Positions 25,018 to 33,897 of a stretch of DNA of 64,000 nucleotides are shown piece after piece (within the stretch, counting starts at the first letter, position 1; each line of letters starts with the position of its first letter). The stretch is taken from NCBI GenBank assembly GCA_050943935.1, contig JBMNQC010000003.1:124001-188000 (forward strand), given 5' to 3'. Under the pieces are notes generated by a model. The model ran no database searches and was not told the DNA's origin. It saw only the letters and a program-made list of their open reading frames with translations. This stretch comes from Heteroscillospira sp050943935. GTDB taxonomy: Bacteria > Bacillota > Clostridia > Oscillospirales > Oscillospiraceae. The position numbers and the translations under genes were made by a program.

Positions 25018-25042
25018 GCTTTCCGCTTTTTTCCCGCTACCC
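25017..25042 (+). repeat. Direct repeat flanking an inserted segment, left copy
   Basis: AGCTTTCCGC, T6, CCCGCTACCC; nearly identical to 25981-26007 (AGCTTTCCTC, T7, CCCGCTACCC). The pair brackets about 940 bp containing the 25312-25845 gene. Confidence 0.6.
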
Positions 25043-25146
25043 AAACATTTCTTTCATCATCCACTATATCGACATGTTCTTCAAAAATATGTATAATCCT
25101 TGAAAGGGGCGGCAATCTACCAAATCAAATCCTCCAAGAAATATGT

Positions 25147-25188
25147 AAAGGATTCGATGATAGCCTTTGCTCTCATCGAATCCTTTTG
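25147..25188 (+). terminator. Hairpin after dpaAB
   Basis: AAAGGATTCGATGA / TCATCGAATCCTTTT, perfect 14-bp stem with an 11-base loop. The rest of 25043-25311 shows no gene. Confidence 0.65.
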
Positions 25189-25311
25189 CGTTTCAACTAA
25201 TGGATTTGCTTGAATCACCTATTTACTTACATACAGATTTTTCTGAAGTCCTGCGTCTCTACCATAAAGTGTATAATACATTATATCACCATCAGTAGCG
25301 CCGCTAGTTAC

Positions 25312-25845
25312 TCAGCTTGCCGCTTTCAGCGCGGCCAGGATAGTCTCGGCGGCGGCGCGGGTCTCGGCAAGCGCCGCTTTGTATGCGTCGCCATCCATCT
25401 CGCCCGACAGAAACAGGTTGGCCAGAGAGCCGTCCTCGCGCCCGTCGAACTGATTGGAGAGGGTCGTATAGCACCCGAGAATCTCTTCCCTCGCGTTCTC
25501 GTCGGCCGCGTAACCCTCCAGTGTGGCACTCGGGAATATGCAGGAAGCTGCCAAATCAAACAGCTCGCTGAGTTCAGGGGACAAGCCGTCCGTGTCCGGA
25601 CAGTCTCTCATGTAGGCATCCCGCGCGCCGCCGGAATATCCGTCAAAATACATCTGCGCGTCGTCGCCGTAGTTAGCATAATATCCGCCTATCCGCCCTA
25701 AGACGCCGGACAGCCTGGAACAGCGCTCCTCGAGCATGTCGTCCCGCTCCGCTTTCCAAGAAAAGTACCGATACGCGCCGAAGACGTTAAGCACAAGCGA
25801 GAGCACTAAAACCGCGGCAAAGATTGTATTTTTACTGATTTTCAT
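25312..25845 (-). CDS. Unknown membrane-anchored protein
   Basis: 177 residues from ATG 25845, with AAAAGGAG ahead; the in-frame ATG 25866 contains the RBS. One N-terminal helix (NTIFAAVLVLSLVLNVFGAY) then a helical, acidic extracytoplasmic part with paired features (RLSGVLGRIGGYY, ALAETRAAAETILAALKAAS). Resembles lipoprotein-less periplasmic-type helical domains; no family recognised. Lies between two near-identical 26-27-bp direct repeats, which suggests it arrived as a small insertion between dpaB and asnS. Confidence 0.65.
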   Translation of the reverse strand: MKISKNTIFAAVLVLSLVLNVFGAYRYFSWKAERDDMLEERCSRLSGVLGRIGGYYANYGDDAQMYFDGYSGGARDAYMRDCPDTDGLSPELSELFDLAASCIFPSATLEGYAADENAREEILGCYTTLSNQFDGREDGSLANLFLSGEMDGDAYKAALAETRAAAETILAALKAAS

Positions 25846-25980
25846 GTGAACATCTCCTTTTGACAATGCACACTCGTGCAGTCAGCGTTGCCCATTGGTA
25901 TCATCTCCCACATACTCTTGTTGACAATATAATATTTTAATCATAAAATCAAGTCAATATTAACAGTTGATTAAAAAATA

Positions 25981-26007
25981 AGCTTTCCTCTTTTTTTCCC
26001 GCTACCC
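25981..26007 (+). repeat. Direct repeat flanking an inserted segment, right copy
   Basis: See 25017-25042. This copy ends one base before the asnS promoter. Confidence 0.6.
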
Positions 26008-26008
26008 C

Positions 26009-26037
26009 TTGAAATGCTGAGAGAAACTGCGTATAAT
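26009..26037 (+). promoter_or_regulatory. asnS promoter
   Basis: TTGAAA 26009-26014, 17-base spacer, TATAAT 26032-26037. The leader is only about 40 bases, so there is no room for a T-box. Confidence 0.75.
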
Positions 26038-26080
26038 ATTGAAGATATTCTGCAATTACTACCGATTTGAGGGATTTTAT

Positions 26081-27475
26081 ATGCAACGTACAAAAATTGC
26101 CCGGCTCTATGCTGACGCGCAGAAATTCGACGGCCAGACGCTTACCGTCTGCGGCTGGGTCCGCACCGTCCGCGACATGAAAAACTTCGGCTTCGCCGAG
26201 CTCAACGACGGCTCCTGCTTCAAGGGCCTGCAGGTGGTGTTTGAGCGCGAAGCTCTGTCCAATTACGACGAGATTGCAAAGCTCAACGTGGGCGCCGCCC
26301 TTATTGTCCGCGGCCGCTTCCTCCTGACCCCCGACGCCAAGCAGCCCTTCGAGCTGAAGGCTGAGGAGATAATGGTGGAGGGCGTGTCCAGCCCCGACTA
26401 TCCCCTGCAGAAAAAGCGCCACAGCGTGGAGTTCCTGCGCTCCATCGCCCATCTGAGAGCACGCACCAACCTGTTCTCCGCCGTGTTCCGGGTGCGCAGC
26501 GTAGCCGCTCAGGCCGTCCATGAGTTCTTCCAGAACCGCGGCTTTGTATACGTCCATACCCCCATCATCACCGGCAGCGACTGCGAGGGCGCCGGCGAGA
26601 TGTTCCGCGTTACCACCATCGACCCCGCCAATCCCCCGCTGAAGGAGGACGGCAGCATAGATTATTCTCAGGACTTCTTCGGCAAGGCCACCAACCTCAC
26701 CGTATCCGGCCAGCTGAACGCCGAGAACTTCGCCATGGCTTTCGGAGATGTCTACACCTTCGGCCCCACCTTCCGGGCCGAGAACTCCAACACTCAGCGC
26801 CACGCCGCCGAGTTCTGGATGATAGAGCCGGAAATGGCCTTTGCCGACCTGAACGACGACCTGGAGTGCATGGAGGCCATGGTGAAGTACATCATCAGCA
26901 CCGTGCTCGAAAAGTGTCCCCAGGAGATGGAGTTCTTCAACAGCTTTGTTGATAAGGGCCTGCTGGAGCGACTGCACAACGTGGCAGAGAACGACTTCGG
27001 CCGTGTCACCTACACCGAGGCCGTGGAGATACTGAAAAAGTCCGGCCAGCAATTCGACTACCCCGTGGAGTGGGGCATAGACCTGCAGACCGAGCACGAG
27101 CGCTATCTGACCGAGCAGGTGTATAAAAAGCCCCTGTTCGTCACCGACTATCCCAAGGACATCAAGGCCTTCTATATGCGCATGAACGATGACGGCCGCA
27201 CCGTGGCCGCCGCCGACTGCCTGGTGCCCGGCATAGGCGAGATAATAGGCGGCTCCCAGCGCGAGGAGCGTCTGGATATGCTGGAGAAGCGTATGGGCGA
27301 GCTGGGTCTGAACCCCGAGGATTACTGGTGGTATCTGGATCTGCGCCGCTACGGCTCCTGCCGCCACGCGGGCTTCGGCCTTGGCTTCGAGCGCATGGTA
27401 ATGTACCTCACCGGCGTAAACAACATCCGCGACGTGGAGCTCCACCCCCGCACCGTGGGCAACGCCGAATTCTAA
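26081..27475 (+). CDS. asnS: Asparaginyl-tRNA synthetase
   Basis: 464 residues from ATG 26081 after GAGGG; the frame extends upstream to a TTG at 26039 inside the promoter and is not used. OB-fold anticodon-binding domain (about 15-110; VCGWVRTVRDMKNFGFAELN), then class II catalytic core: motif 2 FGPTFRAENSNTQRHAAEFWMIEPEMAF and motif 3 GLGFERMVMYLTG; PKDIKAFYM is AsnRS-like. Charges tRNA-Asn. Normal length; single gene with terminator. Confidence 0.96.
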   Translation: MQRTKIARLYADAQKFDGQTLTVCGWVRTVRDMKNFGFAELNDGSCFKGLQVVFEREALSNYDEIAKLNVGAALIVRGRFLLTPDAKQPFELKAEEIMVEGVSSPDYPLQKKRHSVEFLRSIAHLRARTNLFSAVFRVRSVAAQAVHEFFQNRGFVYVHTPIITGSDCEGAGEMFRVTTIDPANPPLKEDGSIDYSQDFFGKATNLTVSGQLNAENFAMAFGDVYTFGPTFRAENSNTQRHAAEFWMIEPEMAFADLNDDLECMEAMVKYIISTVLEKCPQEMEFFNSFVDKGLLERLHNVAENDFGRVTYTEAVEILKKSGQQFDYPVEWGIDLQTEHERYLTEQVYKKPLFVTDYPKDIKAFYMRMNDDGRTVAAADCLVPGIGEIIGGSQREERLDMLEKRMGELGLNPEDYWWYLDLRRYGSCRHAGFGLGFERMVMYLTGVNNIRDVELHPRTVGNAEF

Positions 27476-27486
27476 ATCACAGACCA

Positions 27487-27513
27487 AACCGGCCGCCCAC
27501 AGGGCGGCCGGTT
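27487..27513 (+). terminator. Terminator after asnS
   Basis: AACCGGCCGCCC / GGGCGGCCGGTT with a short loop, then CTTTG. Confidence 0.8.
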
Positions 27514-27569
27514 CTTTGTCGGGCGGTGGATAGTTGAGATGGCACTTGCGCGCCCGTGTACGAATATGT

Positions 27570-27955
27570 AATCAGCCGGTACTGCGGGGTCGTGTTCTGA
27601 AACCCATTTCTTTAAAGAAACGGGTTTCAGACTTCCCAGAGAACTTGCCTAAGTCGAATACTCTTTTGGGCCTCGCCGACGCGCACAACGCGCTCGTGCG
27701 GCAGTGGATGCGAGTCCTGGTCTGTGTTTTAGTGCCGTGCTGTCAGGTGAGCTTTATGCTAAACTCTGCTACCCAGTTCCATCTATTCAGGCGCGATTAA
27801 CACCGCACTCACACTTCGCCATTTGAATGAGTGAGCTTCAGCTCGCGAATGGCCCATGGCGAACAGTCAGTTTTTTTGGCGGGCGACACCGTTTCTTTTT
27901 AAAGAAATGGGGTCGCATCACGCAGTCCGCAGACTGCGCCCCGTGCTCCCACATC
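27570..27955 (+). repeat. Dispersed structured repeat (family B), copy 2
   Basis: Same orientation as copy 3 and inverted to copy 1. Contains GAAACCC/GGGTTTC around TTTCTTTAAAGAAA (27599-27628), the conserved GGGCCTCGCCGACGCGCACA block, GGCCCATGGCGAAC, and CGCAGTCCGCAGACTGCG at its end. Its short ORF differs in frame from the other copies, so it is not protein-coding. 27956-28070 holds fragments related to family A. Confidence 0.8.
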
Positions 27956-28071
27956 AGCTTACACGGGCACTTCTAATAGAATCCGCTCCCCTAACAGGGG
28001 AGGAAAAGAATTTCAATCCGCCGCGCAGCGGCACAATAACTATTCACTCTTCATTCTTCACTATTCATTAA

Positions 28072-28101
28072 CAAAACTGCCGTCCTTACGGGCGGCAGTT
28101 T
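28072..28101 (+). terminator. Terminator-like hairpin
   Basis: AAAACTGCCG / CGGCAGTTTT with an inner loop. No gene is directly upstream; it ends the repeat region. 28106-28560 is AT-rich and shows no supported gene. Confidence 0.5.
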
Positions 28102-28560
28102 TATCGTATATTTATCATATTCAGTTGTATGTGAAGCTTTTTTATTATATTTCAACTCGCGTTTGAGATAAGGAGAAATCCGATAAGTATTGCTGCCTTA
28201 TTGCTTTCTATATAAAATTTCACATGGGCAGATATGCCCGGCAGTCTTTTCCGATTCTATGCCTTAAAAAAACCCATTCGGGTACGCGGTTTTTATCATT
28301 TTATTGGGCTTTGCGGAAAACTTCCTTTCGGCTGTCCCGCTTTTTCATGCGTTGTACACCGGAATCACCCCTCTCATACTTTTGTAGGTTTTACACACAA
28401 CGCGCTTCCAATTTCTAGGAACCTTTGTGTCTTTTCACCTATAATATAACAAATGACCGTATAAATGTCAACTGGCAGAATGTAAAATTAATCTTCTGTG
28501 CATTTGTATATTTTGAAGAATCACCGCTCCGCAAGGCCGGGCAAAAAGTCAACATTTTTC

Positions 28561-28589
28561 TTGCTATTTCAATGCTTTGCGGTTATAAT
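28561..28589 (+). promoter_or_regulatory. typA promoter
   Basis: TTGCTA 28561-28566, 17-base spacer, TATAAT 28584-28589, leaving a leader of about 65 bases. Confidence 0.65.
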
Positions 28590-28659
28590 AAGTGTTTGTG
28601 ATAAAAGCACTTTACGCCCCGGCGCCGCCCGGGCTTGCCTATACAGAGAGGAAGATTCA

Positions 28660-30483
28660 ATGAAAAACGAAAAACTGAGAAATGTCGCCATTATCGCCCA
28701 CGTCGACCACGGCAAAACCACCCTGGTGGACGAGCTGCTGAAGCAGGGCGGCATCTACCGAGAGAATCAGGAGGTAGTTGACCGCGTTATGGACTCCAAC
28801 GACCTGGAGCGTGAGCGCGGCATAACCATTCTGGCCAAGAACACCGCCGTGCAGTACGGCGACACCAAGATCAACATAGTGGACACCCCGGGCCACGCCG
28901 ACTTCGGCGGCGAGGTGGAGCGCATACTGAAAATGGTGGACGGCGTCATCCTGCTGGTAGACGCCGCGGAGGGCCCCATGCCCCAGACCCGCTTTGTCCT
29001 GAGCAAGGCTCTGGAGCTGGGTCACCGCGTTATCGTCGCCGTAAACAAGATTGACCGCCCCGACCAGCGTATACATGAGGTCATAGACGAGTGCCTGGAG
29101 CTGCTGATGGACCTGGACGCCACCGACGAGCAGCTTGACAGCCCCATGCTGTTCTGCTCCGGACGGGACGGCACCGCCTCCTACTCCCCCGATGTGCCCG
29201 GCACCGACCTGGAGCCCCTGTTCAAGACCATTCTGGACTACATCCCCGCTCCCGACTGCGATGACGAGGGTCCTTTCCAGATGCTGGTAAGCTCTATCGA
29301 CTACAATGAGTTTGTAGGCCGCATAGCCATAGGCCGCATCGAGCGCGGCGTCATCCGGCAGAATCAGGAAATTGCCGTGTGCAACTACCACAATCCCGAC
29401 GCTCCCGCAAAGAAGGCCAAGGCCGTCAGCCTGTATCAGTTCCAGGGTCTGAGCCGTGTGCCCGTCACCGAGGCCAGCGCCGGCAACATCATCGCCATGA
29501 GCGGCATAGGCGATGTGACCATAGGCGACACCATCTGCGCTCCGGACAAGATCGAGCCAATTGAGTTCGTCAAGATTTCCGCCCCCACTCTGGAGATGAC
29601 CTTCTCCGTTAACGACAGTCCCTTTGCCGGCCGGGAGGGCAAGTTCGTCACCTCCCGCCAGCTCCGCGACCGACTCTACCGCGAGACTCTGAAGGATGTG
29701 TCCCTGCGCGTCACCGAAACCGATGGCACCGATTCCTTCAATGTGGCAGGACGCGGCGAGATGAGCCTCTCCATCCTCATCGAGACTATGCGCCGTGAGG
29801 GCTATGAGTTTCAGGTATCTCCCCCCCGCGTGCTGTACCAGGAGATAGACGGCAAAAAGTGCGAGCCTATAGAGCGAGTGGTTGTGGATGTGCCCCAGGA
29901 CTACATGGGCGCCGTCATGGAAAAGCTCGGCTCCCGCAAGGGCGAGTTCCTCACCATGACCCCTGTTGGCAACCGCATGAAGCTGGAGTTCCTTGTCCCC
30001 TCCCGCGGACTTTTCGGCTACCGCAACGAATTCCTCACCGACACCAAGGGCGAGGGCATACTGGCCAGCGTGTTTGAGAAATACGAGCCCTACAAGGGCG
30101 AGGTATCCCGCCGCAGCACCGGCTCTCTGGTGGCCTTCGAGACCGGCGAGAGCATCACCTACGGCCTGTTCAACGCACAGGAGCGCGGCGCCCTGTTCAT
30201 CGGCGCGGGCGTGCCCGTCTATGCCGGCATGGTTGTGGGCGTCTCCCCCAAGGCCGAGGATATTTCCGTAAACGTCTGCAAGAAGAAGCAGCTTACCAAT
30301 ATGCGCGCCTCCGGCTCCGACGATGCTCTGCGTCTGGTTCCGCCCCGGAATCTGAGCCTTGAGCAGTGCCTTGAGTTCCTGGCCGACGACGAGCTGCTGG
30401 AAGTAACCCCCAAGAGTCTGCGCCTGCGCAAGAGCATCCTGGATCACTCCCTGCGAATGAAGAAGCAGCACGGCGGTAAGTAA
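28660..30483 (+). CDS. typA: Ribosome-associated GTPase TypA/BipA
   Basis: 607 residues, ATG 28660 after GAGGAAG. GTPase G1 AHVDHGKTTL, switch I RERGITILAKN, G3 DTPGHADFGGEVERIL, G4 NKIDRPDQR; then domain II, EF-G-like domain III and the BipA-specific C-terminal domain (GRGLFGYRNEFLTDTKGEG). A translational GTPase that binds the ribosome under stress and helps large-subunit assembly. Normal length; monocistronic. Confidence 0.96.
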   Translation: MKNEKLRNVAIIAHVDHGKTTLVDELLKQGGIYRENQEVVDRVMDSNDLERERGITILAKNTAVQYGDTKINIVDTPGHADFGGEVERILKMVDGVILLVDAAEGPMPQTRFVLSKALELGHRVIVAVNKIDRPDQRIHEVIDECLELLMDLDATDEQLDSPMLFCSGRDGTASYSPDVPGTDLEPLFKTILDYIPAPDCDDEGPFQMLVSSIDYNEFVGRIAIGRIERGVIRQNQEIAVCNYHNPDAPAKKAKAVSLYQFQGLSRVPVTEASAGNIIAMSGIGDVTIGDTICAPDKIEPIEFVKISAPTLEMTFSVNDSPFAGREGKFVTSRQLRDRLYRETLKDVSLRVTETDGTDSFNVAGRGEMSLSILIETMRREGYEFQVSPPRVLYQEIDGKKCEPIERVVVDVPQDYMGAVMEKLGSRKGEFLTMTPVGNRMKLEFLVPSRGLFGYRNEFLTDTKGEGILASVFEKYEPYKGEVSRRSTGSLVAFETGESITYGLFNAQERGALFIGAGVPVYAGMVVGVSPKAEDISVNVCKKKQLTNMRASGSDDALRLVPPRNLSLEQCLEFLADDELLEVTPKSLRLRKSILDHSLRMKKQHGGK

Positions 30484-30489
30484 AATATC

Positions 30490-30528
30490 AAAGCCCCGAA
30501 AACGTCAGCCGTTTTCGGGGCTTTTTTG
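30490..30528 (+). terminator. Terminator after typA
   Basis: AAAGCCCCGAAAACG / CGTTTTCGGGGCTTT, then a T run. Confidence 0.9.
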
Positions 30529-30691
30529 TCGGGCATCTAGTATATTGTACTATATTTTCCGGTTTTCTTCATTATGTTATTTACTTTTGCAAACCGTAGT
30601 GGTAAAATTACATTGATATACGCAAAATCTGCCTCACCGGACAGGGCCGGAAGGGTTTAAGCCGCCGAATCAGCTCAAACTCATTCAGAGC

Positions 30692-31115
30692 GTGTAGGGG
30701 CGGGCGCGTACTTATGCGCCCATGTGCGGCGGTGAAATCGGCCCATACCGCGGGGTCGTGTTCTGAAACCCATTTCTTTAAAGAAACGGGTTTCAGACTT
30801 CCCAAAGAACTTGCCTGAGTCGGATACTCTTTTGGGCCTCGCCGACGCGCACAACGCGCTCGTGCGGCGGTGGCTGCAAGCCCTGGCCTGTATCGAAGTG
30901 CAATAGTATCAGGTGAGCTTAACGCTAAACTCTACCGCCCAATTCCATCGACTCAGGCGCGACTTACGCCGCACTAACACTTCGCCATTTGAGTAAGGTG
31001 AGCCGAAGGCTCAGCTTATGGCCCATGGCGAACGGTTGGTTTCTTTGGCGGGCGACACCGTTTCTTTCTAAAAGAAATGGGGTCGCACTTCGCAGTCCGC
31101 AGACTGCGCCTGCGT
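30692..31115 (+). repeat. Dispersed structured repeat (family B), copy 3
   Basis: Core 30740-31112 parallels copy 2. Starts near a degenerate form of the copy-1 terminal repeat (GTAGGGGCGGGCGCG at 30694). It ends about 25 bases before the RBS of the DegV gene, so it may be part of that gene's leader. Confidence 0.8.
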
Positions 31116-31153
31116 CTTTCACTCACACACAATCAAAACAAGGAGCTGATTTC

Positions 31154-32017
31154 ATGTCCTTTTCCATACTCACCGAGTCCACCTGCGACCTGACGGCGCA
31201 GCAGCTCAGCGATAACGACGTATTCTGCCTGCCTCTGGGCGCCACCCTCGGCAGCACCACCTATATGCACTATGCCGACGGCCGGGAAATGAGCTATGAG
31301 GAGTTTTACCGCCGTCTCCGGGCGGGGGAAATGCCCTCCACCAGCGCCGTGAACGTATCCGACTGGATTGCCGCCATAGAGGCCCGGCTGCCGGAGAGCC
31401 GGGAGATACTGATACTGGCCTTCTCCTCCGGCCTCAGCTCCACCTATCAGAACGCCTGCCTTGCCGCCCAAGACATGACGGAAAAGCACGGCTGCCGCAT
31501 AGAGGTGATAGACACTCTGGCCGCCTCCGCCGGAGAGGGGCTGCTGGTGCTGGAGGCCGCGCGCCTCCGCCGCGAGGGCAAAAGCCTGGATGAGACCGCC
31601 GCGGAAATACGGGAGCTTGTGCCCCATACCGTACACTGGTTCACCGTGGACGACCTGCACCATCTGCACCGGGGCGGCCGCGTCAGCGCCGCCACAGCCA
31701 TTGTCGGCTCCGCCCTGGGCATCAAGCCTGTGCTGCATGTGGACGACGAGGGCCATCTGATAAATATGGATAAGGCCCGTGGCCGCAAAAAGTCCATTCT
31801 GGCCCTGCTGGAACATATGCGCCAGACTCTCACCCAGCCGGAAGGCCCCGTCCTCATATCCCACGGCGACTGTCCGGAGGACGCGCAGTTCCTGGCCGAC
31901 GAGATACTGAAGCTCTGGCCGGTAAAGACCCTGTATATAAATCCCATCGGCCCCATAATAGGCGGCCACGCGGGCGCCAATACTCTGGCCCTGTTCTTCA
32001 TAGGCAGCCGGCGATAA
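31154..32017 (+). CDS. DegV family protein, second copy
   Basis: 287 residues, ATG 31154 after AAGGAGC; the longer upstream frame lies inside the repeat and is rejected. FSILTESTCDLTAQQL opening, PSTSAVNVSDW, AFSSGLSSTYQNACLA, DTLAASAGEGLLVLEA and WFTVDDLHHLHRGGRVSAAT are all DegV hallmarks; the SSGLSST loop holds the fatty-acid carboxylate. Full length, unlike the cut copy at position 1. Monocistronic with its own terminator. Confidence 0.92.
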   Translation: MSFSILTESTCDLTAQQLSDNDVFCLPLGATLGSTTYMHYADGREMSYEEFYRRLRAGEMPSTSAVNVSDWIAAIEARLPESREILILAFSSGLSSTYQNACLAAQDMTEKHGCRIEVIDTLAASAGEGLLVLEAARLRREGKSLDETAAEIRELVPHTVHWFTVDDLHHLHRGGRVSAATAIVGSALGIKPVLHVDDEGHLINMDKARGRKKSILALLEHMRQTLTQPEGPVLISHGDCPEDAQFLADEILKLWPVKTLYINPIGPIIGGHAGANTLALFFIGSRR

Positions 32018-32025
32018 AAAAACGC

Positions 32026-32057
32026 ATCCGGGACGCAAACACGTCCCGGATTTTTTA
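32026..32057 (+). terminator. Terminator after second degV
   Basis: ATCCGGGACG / CGTCCCGGAT stem, then T6. Confidence 0.88.
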
Positions 32058-32205
32058 ACGGGTCTTATATAGAGAATATTTTTTGCCGCCTTGGACCGCC
32101 ATTTTTTGATAATCTTTCCGAACAAGAGACCAGTTTTTCCAATTCCTCTCCACGTTCTCAAATCTCGCAACAGCCATCTATAAATGCAGTAGGCGGCATA
32201 ATCAG

Positions 32206-32586
32206 TTACTTTTCCTTTGTGATAATATAGGATTGTAAACTTCTTTGACAGCCATTCTTTTCATAAAATTGCTCTGCTGTTGATTGTGAGCCAAAATATA
32301 ACATAGTAGGTGTATTATCCTTTGCAAGTTGAAGAAGTTTACTTCCAATACCTTGTTTTTGATATTGTGGAATAACAAGTAATTCTGTTATCGTTCCAAA
32401 ATAGTAACCGTCAGAAAGAATACGCAAACAACCTACTAACTTTTTATTATCATAGGCTGTTATATTTAATGTTTTGGATAATGCACTCTTTGTTTGTTCT
32501 ATATCATAATCGCCTTTCCATACTTGATTAACAAAAGAAATAAACATCGACGCACTAAGTTCTCTATCATCTACTTTGTAATCCAC
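32206..32586 (-). CDS. GNAT family N-acetyltransferase
   Basis: 126 residues, GTG 32586 after GAGGAGG. GNAT core: LVGCLRILSDGYYFGTITELLV (beta3-beta4), then the acetyl-CoA loop QYQKQGIGSKLLQLAK (Q-x-x-G-x-G/A), and YFGSQSTAEQFYEKNGCQ at the C-terminus. Resembles YjdJ/ArsN-like small acetyltransferases; substrate unknown. The gene is clearly AT-richer than its neighbours, with A/T-ending codons, suggesting recent acquisition. Confidence 0.88.
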   Translation of the reverse strand: MDYKVDDRELSASMFISFVNQVWKGDYDIEQTKSALSKTLNITAYDNKKLVGCLRILSDGYYFGTITELLVIPQYQKQGIGSKLLQLAKDNTPTMLYFGSQSTAEQFYEKNGCQRSLQSYIITKEK

Positions 32587-32686
32587 TCTTGTTCCTCCTC
32601 AACTTCAAATTCGTTGCTCTTCCGTATGTATATTATAGCACGCATATATAGATTTTTCTATTCCGAAGGGAATTTTGAAAAAAGCC

Positions 32687-32715
32687 TTGACATCACAGGG
32701 TTTTTCTGATAGTAT
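32687..32715 (+). promoter_or_regulatory. rplJ promoter
   Basis: TTGACA 32687-32692, 17-base spacer, TAGTAT 32710-32715. Confidence 0.55.
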
Positions 32716-32719
32716 AACA

Positions 32720-32868
32720 AGGCGCTCCAAAGACAGCAGGTGGGCATCCGCCCGTAATTCCTGCCGAGGACAGCATCACTATTATTCTGATTGCTTTCTG
32801 TTCTCGTGCGTTTTTGCGCATGGGAGCTTTTTTTTGGGCGCGATTATTTAACCCCGGAGGTGAAACCA
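32720..32868 (+). ncRNA. L10 leader (ribosomal protein autoregulation site) with attenuator
   Basis: AGACAGCAGGTGGGC, CCCGTAATTCCTGCCGAGGA forms the conserved stem of the Firmicute L10 leader, which L10(L12)4 binds to repress its own operon. A terminator-like hairpin (CTCGTGCG / GCGCATGGGAG, about 32812-32826) with T8 follows before the RBS. Identified from the motif and from its place before rplJ. Confidence 0.85.
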
Positions 32869-32871
32869 CAC

Positions 32872-33399
32872 ATGCCTAACGCACAGGTTCTCAGCGAGAA
32901 GCAGGCTATCGTAGCCGCTCTGACCGAGCGTATCCAGAACTCCGGTTCCGGCGTGCTGGTGGACTACAAGGGCATCACCGTCGCCCAGGACACCGAGCTG
33001 CGTACTGAACTGCGCAAGAGCGATGTCGAGTACACCGTCGTCAAGAACACTCTGGTCCGCTTTGCTCTGGACAAGCTCGGAATGGAAGGACTGGATCATG
33101 TCCTCCACGGAACTACCTCTCTCGCCACCGCAAACGAAGACCCCATCGCTCCCTTCCGTATCTGCAAGGAATACTCCGATAAGCTCAACGGCGTATTCAC
33201 CATCAAGGCCGGATACATGGACGGTAAGGTTCTGTCCGACGCCGAGATCGCCGCAATTGCCGAGCTGCCCTCCAAGGACGCTCTGTATGCCAAGGTTCTC
33301 GGAACCATGCTCGCTCCCATCACCAGCCTCGCCGTTGTGCTTGGTCAGGTACTGGAGCAGAAGGGCGGCAGCGTAGCCGCTCCCGAAGCCGCCGAATAA
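32872..33399 (+). CDS. rplJ: 50S ribosomal protein L10
   Basis: 175 residues, ATG 32872 after CCGGAGGTG. LSEKQAIVAALTERI, VLVDYKGITVAQDTELR, and VVKNTLVRFALDK are the L10 N-terminal RNA-binding part; the C-terminal helix (LAPITSLAVVLGQVLEQK) binds L7/L12 dimers. Forms the ribosomal stalk base. Regulated through the leader above; rplL follows at 45 bases. Confidence 0.97.
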   Translation: MPNAQVLSEKQAIVAALTERIQNSGSGVLVDYKGITVAQDTELRTELRKSDVEYTVVKNTLVRFALDKLGMEGLDHVLHGTTSLATANEDPIAPFRICKEYSDKLNGVFTIKAGYMDGKVLSDAEIAAIAELPSKDALYAKVLGTMLAPITSLAVVLGQVLEQKGGSVAAPEAAE

Positions 33400-33444
33400 T
33401 ACGGCGCACTTATCATCAACTTAACAATTAGGAGGAAATTTAAA

Positions 33445-33819
33445 ATGGCAAGCGAGAAAGTCACTGCTATGATCGAAGAAGTTAAGGCCCTCACCGTTCT
33501 GGAGCTCGCAGAGCTGGTTCACGCTCTGGAGGAGGAGTTCGGTGTTTCCGCCGCTGCTGTTGCCGCTCCCGCCGCTGGTGGAGCCGCTGCCGCCGCTGTG
33601 GAGGAGAAGACCGAGTTTGACGTTATCATGACCGAGTTCGGCGCTGAGAAGATCAAGGTCATCAAGGAAGTCCGCGGCATCACCGGCGCTGGTCTGGCTG
33701 AGGCCAAGGCCATTGTCGAGGGCGTGCCCGCCAAGATCAAGGAAGCTGTCTCCAAGGACGAGGCCGAGGAAATCAAGGCTAAGCTCGAGGCTGTCGGCGC
33801 TAAGGTCGAAATTAAGTAA
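33445..33819 (+). CDS. rplL: 50S ribosomal protein L7/L12
   Basis: 124 residues. N-terminal dimerisation helix region, Ala-rich hinge (VAAPAAGGAAAAAV), and C-terminal factor-binding domain (EKIKVIKEVRGITGAGLAEA, AKLEAVGAKVEIK). AGGAGGAA before ATG. Recruits translational GTPases to the ribosome. Ends in a strong terminator. Confidence 0.98.
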   Translation: MASEKVTAMIEEVKALTVLELAELVHALEEEFGVSAAAVAAPAAGGAAAAAVEEKTEFDVIMTEFGAEKIKVIKEVRGITGAGLAEAKAIVEGVPAKIKEAVSKDEAEEIKAKLEAVGAKVEIK

Positions 33820-33843
33820 GTCCCGCCGCATTAGCGGCATCAT

Positions 33844-33875
33844 AAAAGCACTCCGGAATCCCGGAGTGCTTTTTT
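33844..33875 (+). terminator. Terminator after rplL
   Basis: AAAAGCACTCCGG / CCGGAGTGCTTTT with T run; may also serve the convergent minus-strand operon. Confidence 0.9.
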
Positions 33876-33897
33876 GTTTGTGCTTCAATCGTCTTGC

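Noticed and set aside
25867..26080. T-box riboswitch before asnS
   Set aside because: A consensus promoter ends 43 bases before the start codon, and no specifier stem, T-box sequence or terminator fits in the leader.
28224..28449. Two overlapping ORFs of about 65-71 codons
   Set aside because: No RBS, composition like the AT-rich spacer, rich in Phe/Arg/Ser; no domain.
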